Shown one piece after another: positions 8,320-16,635 of a DNA stretch of 64,000 nt. Location of the stretch: the NCBI GenBank assembly GCA_964458605.1, contig CAYWLS010000020.1:15688-79687 (forward strand), given 5' to 3'. The stretch's first letter is position 1. Each line of letters opens with the position of its first letter. The position numbers and the translations under genes are program-made. The DNA comes from JBBSNV01 sp964458605 (GTDB lineage: Bacteria > Pseudomonadota > Alphaproteobacteria > Reyranellales > JAQSWP01). The notes under the pieces were generated by a model. It ran no database searches and was not told the origin of the DNA. It worked only from the letters and a program-made list of their open reading frames with translations.

Positions 8320-9621
8320 ATGACCAAAAAGAAACATTATGCATGGACTAAGGATAAACCACCGCCAGGTATAGAGCCTCATAGTCTCGCGAAGCACCGA
8401 ATATTTAGAAAATATCTATCTCGTTATATTGAAATTGTAACAGCCAATTCCTCCCAGGAAGTTTTAAGAATCACCTTCGTGGATGGCTTCAGCGGCGGAG
8501 GTTTGTATAAGACCCGCGACGGCCTGGTTCCCGGCTCTCCCCTAATTCTTTTAGAAACTGCTGCTGAGATGGAGACCAAACTCAGCGTTGGGCGGCCAAA
8601 GGGCTTCAAAATTGACGCGCGCTTTATTTTCATCGACGAAAATAAACATAATACAGATTATCTGCGTGCTCAGATCGAATTGAGCCCTTTCAAAGATCGA
8701 CTTGATAAGACAATTCAAATCTGGACCGGCGACTTCAATACGCTAGCTGGAAATGCTTCGCGGATTGCGCGACAACAATCACCTCGCGCTGGCAGAGCGA
8801 TATTTTTATTAGATCAATATGGCTGGAGCCAAGCAAGATTTGCTGCAATCCGCCAGATTCTGAATGCACTTGAAAAAGCAGAAATTTTCTTAACTTTCAG
8901 TGTCGATAGCTTGATCGACTATCTCTCTGAAAACAGCCTGGACATGCGCGCCTTTGGCAATATCGATATGGATAGAGGATTGGTCCGAGAAATTGTGGGC
9001 ATAAAGGAAGCCGAACAGGTGGGATATCGCTCGCTTATCCAAAATGTACTCTATAGCCACGTACAGCAAGCAACGGGTGCGCCCTACTATTCACCATTTT
9101 TTATAAAATCTCTTGAGGCTCATCGGAGTTATTGGCTCATCCATCTTTCTCGACATCCTGAGGCACGAAATGAAATTGGTATGATTCATTGGGACGAATC
9201 CAATTCATCGGTGCATCATGGTGGGGCGGGCCTTAACTCATTGGGATACACCCCCGACGCGAATCCAGAGCAATTCAGCCTTGAATTTAACTTCGACGAA
9301 AGGGCTCGCAAAGATTCCAAGACTACTCTGCTCTCACAGCTGCCAAAAATTATCTATGAAAGCGCTCAAGGCAGCGTTCCGCCGACCGTTGAAGAGCTCT
9401 TCAACTTAAGATGCAACGACACGCCTGTTGTAAGAGACATGCTTCGCGAAACTATAGTTGGTTTACGCGATGAGAAGGCAATCGAGATTTTTGACGAGAC
9501 TGGGGTTGTTAAACCAAGAGCACGCAACATCCGATGGAACGATAGAATTTCTGTCCCGATTCAACGCAGCCTCCTATTGCCACATAGCATTATGCTTCGT
9601 GAAAGAAATAAGAAGACCTAA
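8320..9621 (+). CDS. tcmP: three-Cys-motif partner protein TcmP
   Basis: A 433-residue TcmP family protein, named for its pairing with a three-Cys-motif protein such as the upstream gene. The N-terminus HSLAKHRIFRKYLSRYIEI leads to FVDGFSGGGLY (DGFSGG at 55-60), like the glycine-rich SAM-binding motif of methyltransferases. FIFIDENKHNTDYL near residue 104 would correspond to the acidic ribose-binding strand, and FLLDQYGW near 168 resembles the DPPY/DPFG-type catalytic motif. A Rossmann-type methyltransferase role is therefore an inference from these motifs. Codon use is AT-rich like the upstream gene, so the two probably arrived together. Substrate unknown. Confidence 0.85.
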   Translation: MTKKKHYAWTKDKPPPGIEPHSLAKHRIFRKYLSRYIEIVTANSSQEVLRITFVDGFSGGGLYKTRDGLVPGSPLILLETAAEMETKLSVGRPKGFKIDARFIFIDENKHNTDYLRAQIELSPFKDRLDKTIQIWTGDFNTLAGNASRIARQQSPRAGRAIFLLDQYGWSQARFAAIRQILNALEKAEIFLTFSVDSLIDYLSENSLDMRAFGNIDMDRGLVREIVGIKEAEQVGYRSLIQNVLYSHVQQATGAPYYSPFFIKSLEAHRSYWLIHLSRHPEARNEIGMIHWDESNSSVHHGGAGLNSLGYTPDANPEQFSLEFNFDERARKDSKTTLLSQLPKIIYESAQGSVPPTVEELFNLRCNDTPVVRDMLRETIVGLRDEKAIEIFDETGVVKPRARNIRWNDRISVPIQRSLLLPHSIMLRERNKKT

Positions 9622-9694
9622 ACGTTCTACCTGAGGTGCTTACATCAATGCGACTGCTTGATTCGCAAGTTCATGAACTGTCCCTCAACTCGGC

Positions 9695-9763
9695 CTACAG
9701 AAGCCCCTCATACGTCTGACGCGGCACGTCGAAATACTGGTAGACGTCGCCATCGCGAACTCG
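9695..9763 (-). pseudogene. KTSC-domain gene relic
   Basis: Reading the minus strand gives DGDVYQYFDVPRQTYEGLL followed by a stop. This is the central signature of the small KTSC (lysyl-tRNA synthetase C-terminal-like) domain, which normally continues with an Ala-x-S-x-G-x-Y-F segment that is absent here. Just before it, GAGTTCGC would read Glu-Phe-Arg if one base were added, suggesting a frameshift as well. The fragment lies exactly where AT-rich inserted DNA meets GC-rich chromosome, so it looks like a host gene truncated by the insertion. It is short, so the assignment is tentative. Confidence 0.45.
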
Positions 9764-9768
9764 GCCTC

Positions 9769-11820
9769 CTAAAACCCCACCGCCAGCCGCGTCGCCTCCT
9801 CGATCGCCCGCATCGCGTCCAGCTCCGCCGCGACATCGGCGCCGCCGATGGCAGTGTAGCGCAGGCCGGCGCGGTCGAGCTCGGCGGCCAAGCCGCGTTC
9901 TGATTCCTGGCCGGTGCACAGCACGATCGTGTCAGCCTCGATCAGCCGCTCCTTGCCGTCCACCACGATGTGCAGGCCGGCATCGTCGATGCGCTGGTAG
10001 GTTGCGCCGGGGATGGTCTCGACCTTGGCGCGCTCCAGCCGCTCGCGCTTGATCCAGTCGGTGGTGATCGAGAGCGTGCGGCCGAGCTTGCCCGGCGTGC
10101 GCTGGAGCATGGTGATCCTGCGCTTGGGCGGATGGTCGACGCGGCGCGCGCGGTCGAAGCCGCCGCGCAGGTCGGAAGCGATCGCGATGCCGTGCTCGGC
10201 CAGGAACGCGTCCCGGTCGGGCTGGCGGCGGCCTTCGTCGAGCAGATATTCCGCCGTGTCGAAGCCGATGCCGCCGGCGCCCAGTATGGCGACCTTGTTG
10301 CCGGCCTGGCGCGCGCCGGTGAGGATCTCCTCGTAGCCCGCGACCTTGGGATGGTCGAGGCCGGCGAGCTGCGGCACGCGCGGGCGCACGCCGGTCGCGA
10401 TCACGATCTCGTCGAAGCCCTTGAGACCGGCGGCACTGGGGCTGGCGCTGAGCTTCACGCTCACGCCCTCAGCCTTCACGCGATAAGAGAGATAGCGGAT
10501 CAGCTCGTCGAACTCGCTCTTGTCGGGCACGTTGCGCGCCAGTTGCAGCAATCCGCCCAGCCGGCCGCTCTTCTCATAGAGCGTCACGTCGTGGCCGCGT
10601 GCGGCCGCCTCGAAGGCGCAGGTCATGCCGGCCGCGCCGCCGCCCACCACCGCGACGCGCTTTTTCTTGGCCGCCTTGCCGGTGGGGAATTCGATCTCGC
10701 GCAGCGCGCGCGGGTTGACCAGGCACGTGGACGGCTTCAGCCGGAAGATCATGTCGAGGCAGGCCTGGTTGCAGGCGATGCAGGTGTTTATGGCCTCGGG
10801 CGTGCCGGCCTCGACCTTGGCGGCGAATTCGGCATCGGCCAGCATCTGGCGCGACAGCGACACCAGATCGCATTTGCCCGAGGCGATCAGGTTTTCGGCG
10901 ACGGCCGGATCGTTGATGCGGTTCGAGGCGATGACCGGGATCTTCACCCTGGCCTTGATGGCGGCGGTGGCTTCGGCCCAGGCGGCGCGCGGGGCGACAT
11001 AGGCCACGGTCGGCACCCGCGCCTCGTGCCAGCCGATGCCGGAGTTCAGGCAGTCGACGCCCTCGGCTTCCAGCGCCTGGGCCAGTTCCAGGATCTCGGC
11101 CTGGGTCATGCCGCCTTCGACCAGCTCCAGGGCGGAGATGCGATACATGATCGGGAAGTCGCTTCCCATCGCCTTGCGGATGGCGCGGATGATCTCGACG
11201 GCCAGGCGCATGCGGCGCGGCCAGTCGCCGCCGAACGCGTCGTCGCGGTCGTTGGTGCGCGGCGAGAGGAACTGGTTGATGAGATAGCCTTCCGAGCCCA
11301 TCACCTCGATGCCGACGAAGCCGACCTCGGCCGCGATCTCGGCGGCGCGCACATAGTCGTCGATGGTGCGCCAGACTTCAGACGTTTCCAGGCGGCGCGG
11401 CTTGCGCCGGTTGATCGGCGAGGGAATTTCCGAGGCGCCGACGCAGCCGTCGAACTTGGCGTAGCGGCCGGCATGCAGGATCTGGGCGAAGAACGGCACG
11501 CCGGCGCCGGCGATGGCGCTGCACAGCTCGCGCTGGTAGCCAAGATCTTCATCGCGCGTCAGCTTCAGCGAATCGAGCTCCATCCGCCCTTCGTCGTTGG
11601 GCGCCAGGCCGCCGGATATGATGAGGCCGATATTGGCGTTGGCGCGCGCCAGGTAATAGGCGATCTCGCGCTCGTGGAAGCGGTCGGTCGTCTCCACGCG
11701 GGTGTGCATGGAGCCCATCATCATGCGGTTCTTGATGCGAACGCTGCCGATGTCGATCGGCGCGAGGAGATTGGGATAAAGGGCGTGGCCTTTGGCCTTC
11801 GATGCAACCGACTGAGCCAT
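9769..11820 (-). CDS. NADH:flavin oxidoreductase / 2,4-dienoyl-CoA reductase-like enzyme
   Basis: A 683-residue protein with the two-part layout of 2,4-dienoyl-CoA reductase and trimethylamine dehydrogenase relatives. Residues 1 to about 340 are the FMN-binding TIM barrel of the Old Yellow Enzyme family (LAPIDIGSVRIKNR, GGLAPNDEGR, HAGRYAKF). Four cysteines in CIACNQACLDMIF and STCLVNP form the [4Fe-4S] site. The C-terminal half binds FAD and NAD(P) (VVGGGAAGM, LGAGGIGFDTAEYL, TGQESE). It would reduce an unsaturated substrate or demethylate an amine; the substrate is not evident. I use the ATG at 11820, preceded by GGAGG, rather than a TTG two codons upstream. Confidence 0.88.
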   Translation of the reverse strand: MAQSVASKAKGHALYPNLLAPIDIGSVRIKNRMMMGSMHTRVETTDRFHEREIAYYLARANANIGLIISGGLAPNDEGRMELDSLKLTRDEDLGYQRELCSAIAGAGVPFFAQILHAGRYAKFDGCVGASEIPSPINRRKPRRLETSEVWRTIDDYVRAAEIAAEVGFVGIEVMGSEGYLINQFLSPRTNDRDDAFGGDWPRRMRLAVEIIRAIRKAMGSDFPIMYRISALELVEGGMTQAEILELAQALEAEGVDCLNSGIGWHEARVPTVAYVAPRAAWAEATAAIKARVKIPVIASNRINDPAVAENLIASGKCDLVSLSRQMLADAEFAAKVEAGTPEAINTCIACNQACLDMIFRLKPSTCLVNPRALREIEFPTGKAAKKKRVAVVGGGAAGMTCAFEAAARGHDVTLYEKSGRLGGLLQLARNVPDKSEFDELIRYLSYRVKAEGVSVKLSASPSAAGLKGFDEIVIATGVRPRVPQLAGLDHPKVAGYEEILTGARQAGNKVAILGAGGIGFDTAEYLLDEGRRQPDRDAFLAEHGIAIASDLRGGFDRARRVDHPPKRRITMLQRTPGKLGRTLSITTDWIKRERLERAKVETIPGATYQRIDDAGLHIVVDGKERLIEADTIVLCTGQESERGLAAELDRAGLRYTAIGGADVAAELDAMRAIEEATRLAVGF

Positions 11821-11863
11821 GCGCAAACCGCCTCCCCCGAAGCTTCGCTCTATACCGGATCCA

Positions 11864-12289
11864 CTATAGCCGCTTCATGAACCAGATGCGCTGATGGCCG
11901 GGCGGATAGTCCTCGATGCGGCCGCACTCGCTATAGCCATGCCGCAGATAGAACGCCGGCGCCTGGAAGCTCATCGTGTCGAGCCGGATGCCGATACAGC
12001 CTCGCGCCCGGGCGATTTCCTCCGCCTTGCGCAGCAGGACAGTGCCGATGCCCTTGCCGCGATAGGGCTCGGCCACCGCCAGCACGTCGATCGAGCACCA
12101 TGACCAGTAGGTCGAGCCGCGAATGCCGCCCTGCACCCGGCCGGCCCCATCGCGCGCGAACAGCCACAGCGGATGAAGCTGCCACGGCGCGCCCTTGGCG
12201 GCGTTGTAGTCGTTCAGCAGGCCGTTGAGGATCGCAAACGGATCTTCATGGGCCTGGCTCACTTCGTCGAAGATCAGATCGTCCGTCAT
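11864..12289 (-). CDS. GNAT family N-acetyltransferase
   Basis: A 141-residue GNAT protein. The acetyl-CoA-binding motif A is seen as VAEPYRGKGIGTVLLRKAEEIARARG (the loop is RGKGIG, matching R-x-x-G-x-G/A), and motif B as FYLRHGYSECG. The final residues FMKRL match the family end. It transfers an acetyl group to an unknown amine. The ATG lies two bases after the stop of the HIT-family gene, so the two are probably co-transcribed and coupled. Confidence 0.9.
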   Translation of the reverse strand: MTDDLIFDEVSQAHEDPFAILNGLLNDYNAAKGAPWQLHPLWLFARDGAGRVQGGIRGSTYWSWCSIDVLAVAEPYRGKGIGTVLLRKAEEIARARGCIGIRLDTMSFQAPAFYLRHGYSECGRIEDYPPGHQRIWFMKRL

Positions 12290-12291
12290 GG

Positions 12292-12711
12292 CTAACCCAG
12301 CGCGCCGCGCAGCCGCTCCAGGGTCTTTTCCAGCTCGTCCGGCCGATAGGGCACCGGCGGGCGGAACGACCACACCGGTCCGGGCCAGGCCGGGTCGTCG
12401 CGGAAGCGGCCGATCACATGGATATGGAGCTGGGGCACCATGTTGCCCAGCGCGCCGATATTGACCTTCTCGGGCCGGCAGATCCGGCTCATCGCCCTGG
12501 ACGCCTTGGCGATCTCGCCCACCAGCAGGGCCAGGTCCAGGGTCGGCAGGTCGTGGATCTCGCGCAGATCGGGCCGCCGGGGCACCAGGATCAGCCATGG
12601 CCAGGAACGGTCGTTCATCAGCCGCACCGCCGATAGCGGCCAATCCAGCACCTGGACGGTGTCGGCCTCCAGCTTCTCATGCAGTCTGAATGGGTCGCTT
12701 CCGTCCGCCAT
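12292..12711 (-). CDS. HIT family protein (nucleotide hydrolase/transferase)
   Basis: A 139-residue histidine-triad protein. The active site region reads MVPQLHIHVIGRFRDDPAWPGPVW, in which LHIHVIGR is the HIT loop in the variant common to short proteobacterial HIT proteins (the third His is replaced by Arg-containing sequence). Such proteins hydrolyse nucleoside phosphoramidates or dinucleoside polyphosphates; the exact substrate is unknown. The start MADGSDPFRLHEKLEADT at 12711 fits the family; the frame stays open upstream but that part belongs to the moaA promoter region. It is divergent from moaA and precedes the GNAT gene. Confidence 0.87.
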   Translation of the reverse strand: MADGSDPFRLHEKLEADTVQVLDWPLSAVRLMNDRSWPWLILVPRRPDLREIHDLPTLDLALLVGEIAKASRAMSRICRPEKVNIGALGNMVPQLHIHVIGRFRDDPAWPGPVWSFRPPVPYRPDELEKTLERLRGALG

Positions 12712-12799
12712 GGGCGCCACAGTAGCGATACAAAGCCCTAAAACCACTTTAAAAATCGGGTCGAAAAGGACCGATACCGTCCCTATTATCATAGACAGC

Positions 12800-13789
12800 A
12801 TGATCGACCCCTTCGGCCGGCACATCTCCTACCTGCGCGTTTCGGTGACGGATCGCTGCGATTTCCGCTGCGTCTACTGCATGGCGGAGGACATGACGTT
12901 CCTGCCCAAGGCCGAGGTGCTGTCGCTGGAGGAACTGGACCGGCTGTGCAGCGCCTTCGTCGGGCTGGGCGTGCGCAAGCTGCGGCTGACCGGCGGCGAG
13001 CCGCTGGTGCGCAAGAACATCATGGGGCTGGTCCGCGGCCTGTCGCGCCATCTGAAGACGGGCGCGCTCGAGGAACTGACCCTGACGACCAATGGCAGCC
13101 AGCTGCATCGCTTCGCCGGCGAACTGGCCGAAGCCGGGGTCAAGCGTATCAATGTGTCGCTCGACACGTTGGATGCCGCCAAGTTCCGCGACATCACGCG
13201 CTGGGGCGAGCTGGACAAGGTACTGCGCGGTATCGACGCCGCCCAGGCCGCCGGGCTGAAGGTCAAAATCAACGCCGTTGCGCTGCGCGGCATCAACGAC
13301 ACCGAAATGGACGACATGCTGCGCTGGAGCCACGAGCGCGGCATGGACCTGGTGCTGATCGAGGTCATGCCGATGGGCGAGATCGGCGAGACCAGGCTGG
13401 ATCAATATCTGCCGATCTCGATGGTACGCGCCGACCTCGCGAGGCGCTGGACGCTCGAGGACAGCGACTATCGCACCGGTGGCCCGGCGCGCTATTTCAC
13501 GGTCAAGGAAACCGGCGGACGGCTCGGCTTCATCACGCCGATGACCCACAATTTCTGCGAAAGCTGCAACCGGGTGCGGCTGACCTGCACCGGCATGCTT
13601 TACATGTGCCTGGGCCAGAGCGATTCGGCCGATCTGCGTGCCCCGCTGCGTCGCAGCGAAAGCGACAAGGAGCTGGTCGCCGCGATCCACGAAGCCATCG
13701 CGCGCAAGCCCAAAGGCCACGACTTCGTCATCGATCGCCGTCGCCAGTCGCCTGCGGTGCCCCGCCATATGAGCGTGACAGGCGGCTGA
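12800..13789 (+). CDS. moaA: GTP 3',8-cyclase MoaA
   Basis: A 329-residue radical SAM enzyme for the first step of molybdenum cofactor synthesis, GTP to 3',8-cyclo-7,8-dihydro-GTP. Seen: FGRHISYLRVSVTDRCDFRCVYC with the CxxxCxxC SAM cluster near residues 20-27, the LRLTGGEPLVR motif, and the C-terminal second cluster FCESCNRVRLTCTG followed by C in LYMCLG. The family's C-terminal GG is present: the last residues are VTGG. The ATG at 12800 is right for the family. No other moa gene is adjacent. Confidence 0.95.
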   Translation: MIDPFGRHISYLRVSVTDRCDFRCVYCMAEDMTFLPKAEVLSLEELDRLCSAFVGLGVRKLRLTGGEPLVRKNIMGLVRGLSRHLKTGALEELTLTTNGSQLHRFAGELAEAGVKRINVSLDTLDAAKFRDITRWGELDKVLRGIDAAQAAGLKVKINAVALRGINDTEMDDMLRWSHERGMDLVLIEVMPMGEIGETRLDQYLPISMVRADLARRWTLEDSDYRTGGPARYFTVKETGGRLGFITPMTHNFCESCNRVRLTCTGMLYMCLGQSDSADLRAPLRRSESDKELVAAIHEAIARKPKGHDFVIDRRRQSPAVPRHMSVTGG

Positions 13790-14279
13790 GGCCGCTCTCT
13801 CGCGTCTGCAAAAAGAATGAATGGTCGCTCACCTGGCAATAGCCCTAACTTGGGTAGGCCTATGCGCGCCAGGTCGAATCGACCGAGCTATGATGCGCGC
13901 ACGACGACATGCGTACGATGCGTGTCCAACCCGCCGTCAACTATCGGTACGGAACCCGCCGCTCGAGCGCTGCCGAATTCATAGTCGCGTCCCTTCTCTT
14001 CGCCACCGCAGCGTGGCCAATCGGCCCGATCTTTCCCAAATTTCGGCTCGTCCCGGTGATCCAGCGCACGATCGATAGCGAATCCGCCAGCCACAATATT
14101 TTTCACATCGCATTCTGCTCGCGCTCCATGTAGAACCGGATTGACAGAGTGCGAAGCTAATGGCTGCAATGGGGTATCGAGCAGCGGAATTGGCGTTGCG
14201 TGCCGACGCCGTCCGATCGTCCTAACGTCGCCGAACGGGATCGGCGGTCGCCAACAAGTAACTTACGGGAGGAAGACTC
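13790..14279. other. 490-base intergenic region upstream of the Liv-type operon
   Basis: No gene can be supported here. It contains only a short plus-strand open frame (13909-14133, 74 codons) with no recognisable domain or ribosome site. TTGACA at 14141-14146 could be a -35 box, but no good -10 hexamer lies at the right spacing. The operon's regulation must reside in this gap. GGGAGGAAG at 14268-14276 is the ribosome site of the binding-protein gene. Confidence 0.5.
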
Positions 14280-15641
14280 ATGGCTAACAAGAACAACGGC
14301 AACGACGTCGCGGCGTCGGGCGTATCGCGACGCCGCATGCTGAAGGCCGGCGCCGGTCTGGCAGGCGCCGCCCTGCTGCCCGGCAGCTTCAGCCTGCGCG
14401 CCTTCGCCGCCGACAACGCGCCGATCGGCACCTGGCCGGCGGGCTCGTCGGGCGACACGGTTTCGATCGGGGCCGCGGTGCCGCTGACCGGCACGTATGC
14501 CGTGCAGGGCGAAGACGAACGCAAGGGCATGGAGCTGGCGGTCGAGCACATCAACACCGGCCATGAGCTGATCAAGAAGATTTCGCCCAAGACCAACAAG
14601 GGCGTGATGGGCAAGCAGGTCAAGCTGCTGGTGGCCGACAGCGCCGCCAAGCCCAACGAGGCGGTGCAGGCGCAGCAGCGCTTCATCACCGAGAACAAGA
14701 TCGTGCTGATGACCGGCTCGACCTCGAGCGCAGTCGCGGTGGCGCTCAACAAACTGGCGCAGCGCGAGAAGGTGCTGTACGTGGCGGCGATCTCCGGCTC
14801 CAACGACACCACGGGCAAGGATTGCGTGCGCTACGGCTTCCGCCAGTGCTTCTACGGCCAGACCGCCGCGGCGGCGATCGGGCCGGTAATGGTCAAGACC
14901 TATGGCAAGAACAAGAAGGCTGCCTACCTGACGCCGGACTACACCTACGGCCACACCGTCACCAAGTCGATGCAGGATTACCTGGCGACGGCCGGCTGGA
15001 CCACGGCGACCAACCAGGTGGCGCCGCTGGGCGCGCCGGACTATTCGTCCTATCTGCTGAACGTCGCCAATTCCGGCGCCGACTACCTGATCAACGTCAA
15101 CTGGGGCCATGACGCTGTGCTGTCGACCCAACAGGCCAAGCAGTTCGGCGTGCTCGACAAGATGAAGCTGGTGATCCCCTACCAGATTCCGTTCCTGGCG
15201 CGCGAAGTCGGCAACAACCTGACCTCCGGCGTCTACGCCGCCACCGACTACTGGTGGACCCTGGAGGACAAGTTCCCGCTGGCCAAGATGTTCAACGACG
15301 CCTTCGAGAAGAAGTTCGGCTACAAGCCGGAATGGGGCGCCGAGAACGCCTATGTCAGCTTCGCCCACTGGGCGCGCATGGTCGAGGAAGCCAAGAGCTT
15401 CTATCCGCCGGACGTCATCAAGACCTACGAGAAGGAAGAGACCATCCCCTCGCTGGTCGGCGACGTCTACTACCGCAAGGAAGATCATCAGTGCGTGCGC
15501 CCGGTGATCATCGTCCGCGGCAAGGACCAGAAGGACATGAAGAACAAGGAAGACTTCTGGGAAGTGCTTGAAGTGGTGCCGGGCAAGCCGCTGATGCAAG
15601 CCCCCGACGCCTTCGGCTGCAAGCTGGGCGACTACACCTAA
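14280..15641 (+). CDS. ABC transporter substrate-binding protein, Liv type, Tat-exported
   Basis: A 453-residue periplasmic binding protein of the branched-chain amino acid/amide class (peripla_BP_6 fold). The N-terminus has a perfect twin-arginine motif, S-R-R-R-M-L-K at residues 16-22, then a hydrophobic stretch and AFAAD cleavage site, so it is exported folded by Tat. The mature part starts VSIGAAVPLTGTYAVQGED and has the two-lobed fold's typical AVEHINTG and TGSTSSAVAV segments. It is followed by permease and ATPase genes, making it the receptor of that transporter. The ligand is unknown; the family covers amino acids, amides and urea. A strong stem-loop follows its stop. Confidence 0.9.
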   Translation: MANKNNGNDVAASGVSRRRMLKAGAGLAGAALLPGSFSLRAFAADNAPIGTWPAGSSGDTVSIGAAVPLTGTYAVQGEDERKGMELAVEHINTGHELIKKISPKTNKGVMGKQVKLLVADSAAKPNEAVQAQQRFITENKIVLMTGSTSSAVAVALNKLAQREKVLYVAAISGSNDTTGKDCVRYGFRQCFYGQTAAAAIGPVMVKTYGKNKKAAYLTPDYTYGHTVTKSMQDYLATAGWTTATNQVAPLGAPDYSSYLLNVANSGADYLINVNWGHDAVLSTQQAKQFGVLDKMKLVIPYQIPFLAREVGNNLTSGVYAATDYWWTLEDKFPLAKMFNDAFEKKFGYKPEWGAENAYVSFAHWARMVEEAKSFYPPDVIKTYEKEETIPSLVGDVYYRKEDHQCVRPVIIVRGKDQKDMKNKEDFWEVLEVVPGKPLMQAPDAFGCKLGDYT

Positions 15642-15657
15642 ACGCCCGATTCCGACC

Positions 15658-15694
15658 AGGGCGCCGCGAACGGCGTGACCGTTTGCGGCGCCCT
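15658..15694 (+). terminator. intercistronic stem-loop after the Liv-type binding-protein gene
   Basis: AGGGCGCCGCGAACGG and CCGTTTGCGGCGCCCT pair over 16 base pairs with one G-U wobble and a five-base loop CGTGA. It starts 16 bases after the binding-protein stop and lies 55 bases before the permease start. There is no long T run, so it probably acts as a partial terminator or as a 3' stabiliser of the binding-protein message rather than as a full stop. Confidence 0.75.
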
Positions 15695-15749
15695 TGCCCT
15701 GCCATCACAACAGCGGTCGACATGCGGCCGCTGAGCGACAGTCCCGCTT

Positions 15750-16625
15750 ATGATCAACTGGCCAACCTTCATCTCGCAGGTATTCAACGGTCTGGCGCTC
15801 GGCGCTCTGCTGGCGCTGATCAGTTCGGGCCTCACCATCATCTACGGCACCTTGGGCGTGCTGAACCTGGCGCACGGCGCCATGTTCATGATGGGCGGCT
15901 ACGCCGGCTACCTGGCGTTCGCCTACACCGACTCCTTCATCCTCGCCGTTCTCGCCGGTACCGCCTTCGGCATGCTGAGCGGCGTCCTGATGGAGCGCCT
16001 CATCATCCGCCATTTCTACAATCGGCCGCACGAGGACCAACTGCTGGTCACTTTCGGCCTGGGCATCTGCTTCGTCGAGCTGGTCCGCCTGGCCTTCGGC
16101 AGCCAGTCGCTGCAGGTGCAACCGCCCGCGATCTTCCAGGGCATCACCTCGCTGGGCTTCATGTTCTATCCCACCTACCGGCTGGCGGTGGTCGGCATCG
16201 TCGCCATCGCGCTGGCGGTGCTGTTCGTGGTGCTGTACCGCACCAGGCTGGGCATGATCGTGCGCGCCGGCATCGAGGATTCGGTGATGGTCGGCTCGCT
16301 GGGCATCAACGTCTATCGCGTGTTCGCCATCGTGTTCGGCATCGGCGCCATGGCCGCCGGCTTCGCCGGTATCATCAACGCGCCGGTGGTATCGCTGACG
16401 CCCGGCGTCGGCGACGACATCCTGGTCGAGACCTTCGTGGTAGTGGTGATCGGCGGCGTCGGGTCGTTTCCCGGCGCCATATTGGGCGGCCTGATCGCCG
16501 GCGAGATCATCAGCATCACCTCGATGATCGATCCGGGTTACGCCTATGTGATGCTGTTCGCCGCCATGGTCCTGGTGCTGGTGTTGCGTCCTTACGGCCT
16601 GCTGGGCGTCAAGGGTCGCGAGTAA
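15750..16625 (+). CDS. branched-chain amino acid-type ABC transporter permease (LivH-like)
   Basis: A 291-residue, strongly hydrophobic inner-membrane permease of the LivH family, with eight or so predicted membrane segments. The N-terminus FNGLALGALLALISSGLTIIYGTLGVLN is typical, as are HGAMFMMGGY and the C-terminal VVVIGGVGSFPGAILGG block that contacts the ATPase. It forms the translocation pore with the LivM-like half encoded next, ten bases downstream. Confidence 0.93.
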   Translation: MINWPTFISQVFNGLALGALLALISSGLTIIYGTLGVLNLAHGAMFMMGGYAGYLAFAYTDSFILAVLAGTAFGMLSGVLMERLIIRHFYNRPHEDQLLVTFGLGICFVELVRLAFGSQSLQVQPPAIFQGITSLGFMFYPTYRLAVVGIVAIALAVLFVVLYRTRLGMIVRAGIEDSVMVGSLGINVYRVFAIVFGIGAMAAGFAGIINAPVVSLTPGVGDDILVETFVVVVIGGVGSFPGAILGGLIAGEIISITSMIDPGYAYVMLFAAMVLVLVLRPYGLLGVKGRE

Positions 16626-16635
16626 CGGTGGCGTG

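Noticed and set aside
9658..9903. Plus-strand open frame over the island edge
   Set aside because: Most of it is antisense to the end of the dienoyl-CoA-reductase-like gene, with low-complexity residues.
13909..14133. 74-codon open frame in the gap before the Liv-type operon
   Set aside because: No ribosome site, domain or coupling to a neighbour was seen, and such frames arise by chance.
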